Shown in pieces: positions 6,660 to 6,788 of a stretch of 6,788 bases of DNA. The stretch's first letter is position 1; each line of letters opens with the position of its first letter. The DNA is from JBEAUL01 sp041161475 (GTDB lineage: Bacteria > Pseudomonadota > Gammaproteobacteria > UBA6186 > Azoamicaceae), in NCBI GenBank assembly GCA_041161475.1, contig JBEAUL010000015.1, positions 1 through 6,788 on the forward strand. Direction: 5' to 3'. The notes below the pieces were generated by a model. That model was given only the letters and a program-made list of their open reading frames with translations, was not told the DNA's origin and did not search any database. The translations under genes were made by a program, and so were the position numbers.

Positions 6660-6668
6660 GTTTGATAA
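6639..6668 (-). promoter_or_regulatory. candidate tamB promoter
   Basis: On the minus strand TTATCA (6668-6663, 4 of 6 to TTGACA) is 18 bp from a perfect TATAAT (6644-6639). The ATG of tamB follows 7 bases after the -10, so transcription would begin at or inside the first codons, giving a leaderless tamB message. A separate tamB promoter is unusual because tamA and tamB usually abut or overlap. The -10 is strong but the -35 is mediocre. Confidence 0.45.
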
Positions 6669-6716
6669 CTATTTTGGGATTAAACGAGGTGATTTTAACG
6701 CATAGTGATTTTTTAT

Positions 6717-6788
6717 CTAAAAATCTGTGCCAAAAGTTAAATGTAAACGGGGATGATGTTTTCCGGTTTCGATGGGCTTGGCGATATC
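6717..6788 (-). CDS. tamA: TamA, C-terminal end (partial)
   Basis: Only the last 23 codons and the TAG (6719-6717) are in the window; the gene continues past the right edge. The peptide reads DIAKPIETGKHHPRL followed by HLTFGTDF. This matches the end of Omp85-type barrels such as TamA: a 'D.A.P' strand start, a short turn, then the last beta strand with 'F.(G)' and a C-terminal Phe that serves as the signal for outer-membrane insertion. TamA is the outer-membrane partner of TamB, and the tamA-tamB order is standard in proteobacteria. Here the two are separated by 85 bp that hold a candidate tamB promoter. The identity rests on a short peptide plus position, which together are strong. Confidence 0.85.
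   Translation of the reverse strand, partial: DIAKPIETGKHHPRLHLTFGTDF

Overview
The window is a chromosomal piece of a gammaproteobacterium. MutS is close to the E. coli type (HTPMMQQYL near the start, [17 protein letters not shown]) and it lies beside a tamA-tamB pair and a DUF945 (YdgA-like) gene. The base composition is moderately AT-rich. A short TamB, a MutS without its C-terminal tail and a patch of orphan small genes are compatible with a host-adapted lineage, for example something Legionella/Coxiella-like. The genus cannot be settled from this sequence.

Layout, left to right. (1) Positions 1-250, minus strand: the N-terminal part of a DUF945-family protein, running off the left edge. 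(2) 251-489: a divergent intergenic region. (3) 490-1904, plus strand: three small genes with good ribosome binding sites and no family I recognise. They are a 179-aa membrane protein, a 176-aa soluble protein with a lysine-rich tail, and a 47-aa microprotein. The 3' end of the first gene sits in three tandem 19-bp repeats that shift its reading frame. (4) 1931-2006: a long, nearly perfect fold-back capped by a C(UGCG)G tetraloop; its last strand contains the mutS start codon. (5) 2003-4504, plus strand: mutS. It is complete in its catalytic parts, but it has Val for Glu in the STFMVEM signature and stops just after a clamp-binding-like QLDMMF. (6) 4517-6631, minus strand: tamB, convergent with mutS. 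Only 12 nt separate the genes, and the two stop codons lie in the two arms of one inverted repeat. (7) 6632-6716: a tamA-tamB gap with a -10 box bracketed by a perfect 11-bp inverted repeat that overlaps the tamB start. (8) 6717-6788, minus strand: the last 23 codons of tamA.

How the parts work together: MutS starts methyl-directed mismatch repair. TamA (outer membrane) and TamB (inner-membrane-anchored, periplasm-spanning) form one envelope machine for outer-membrane protein assembly and lipid homeostasis. The small-gene patch has no visible functional link to either. The main points of interest are the folded mutS leader, the two oddities in MutS, the frame-shifting tandem repeat, and the inverted repeat at the tamB promoter and start.
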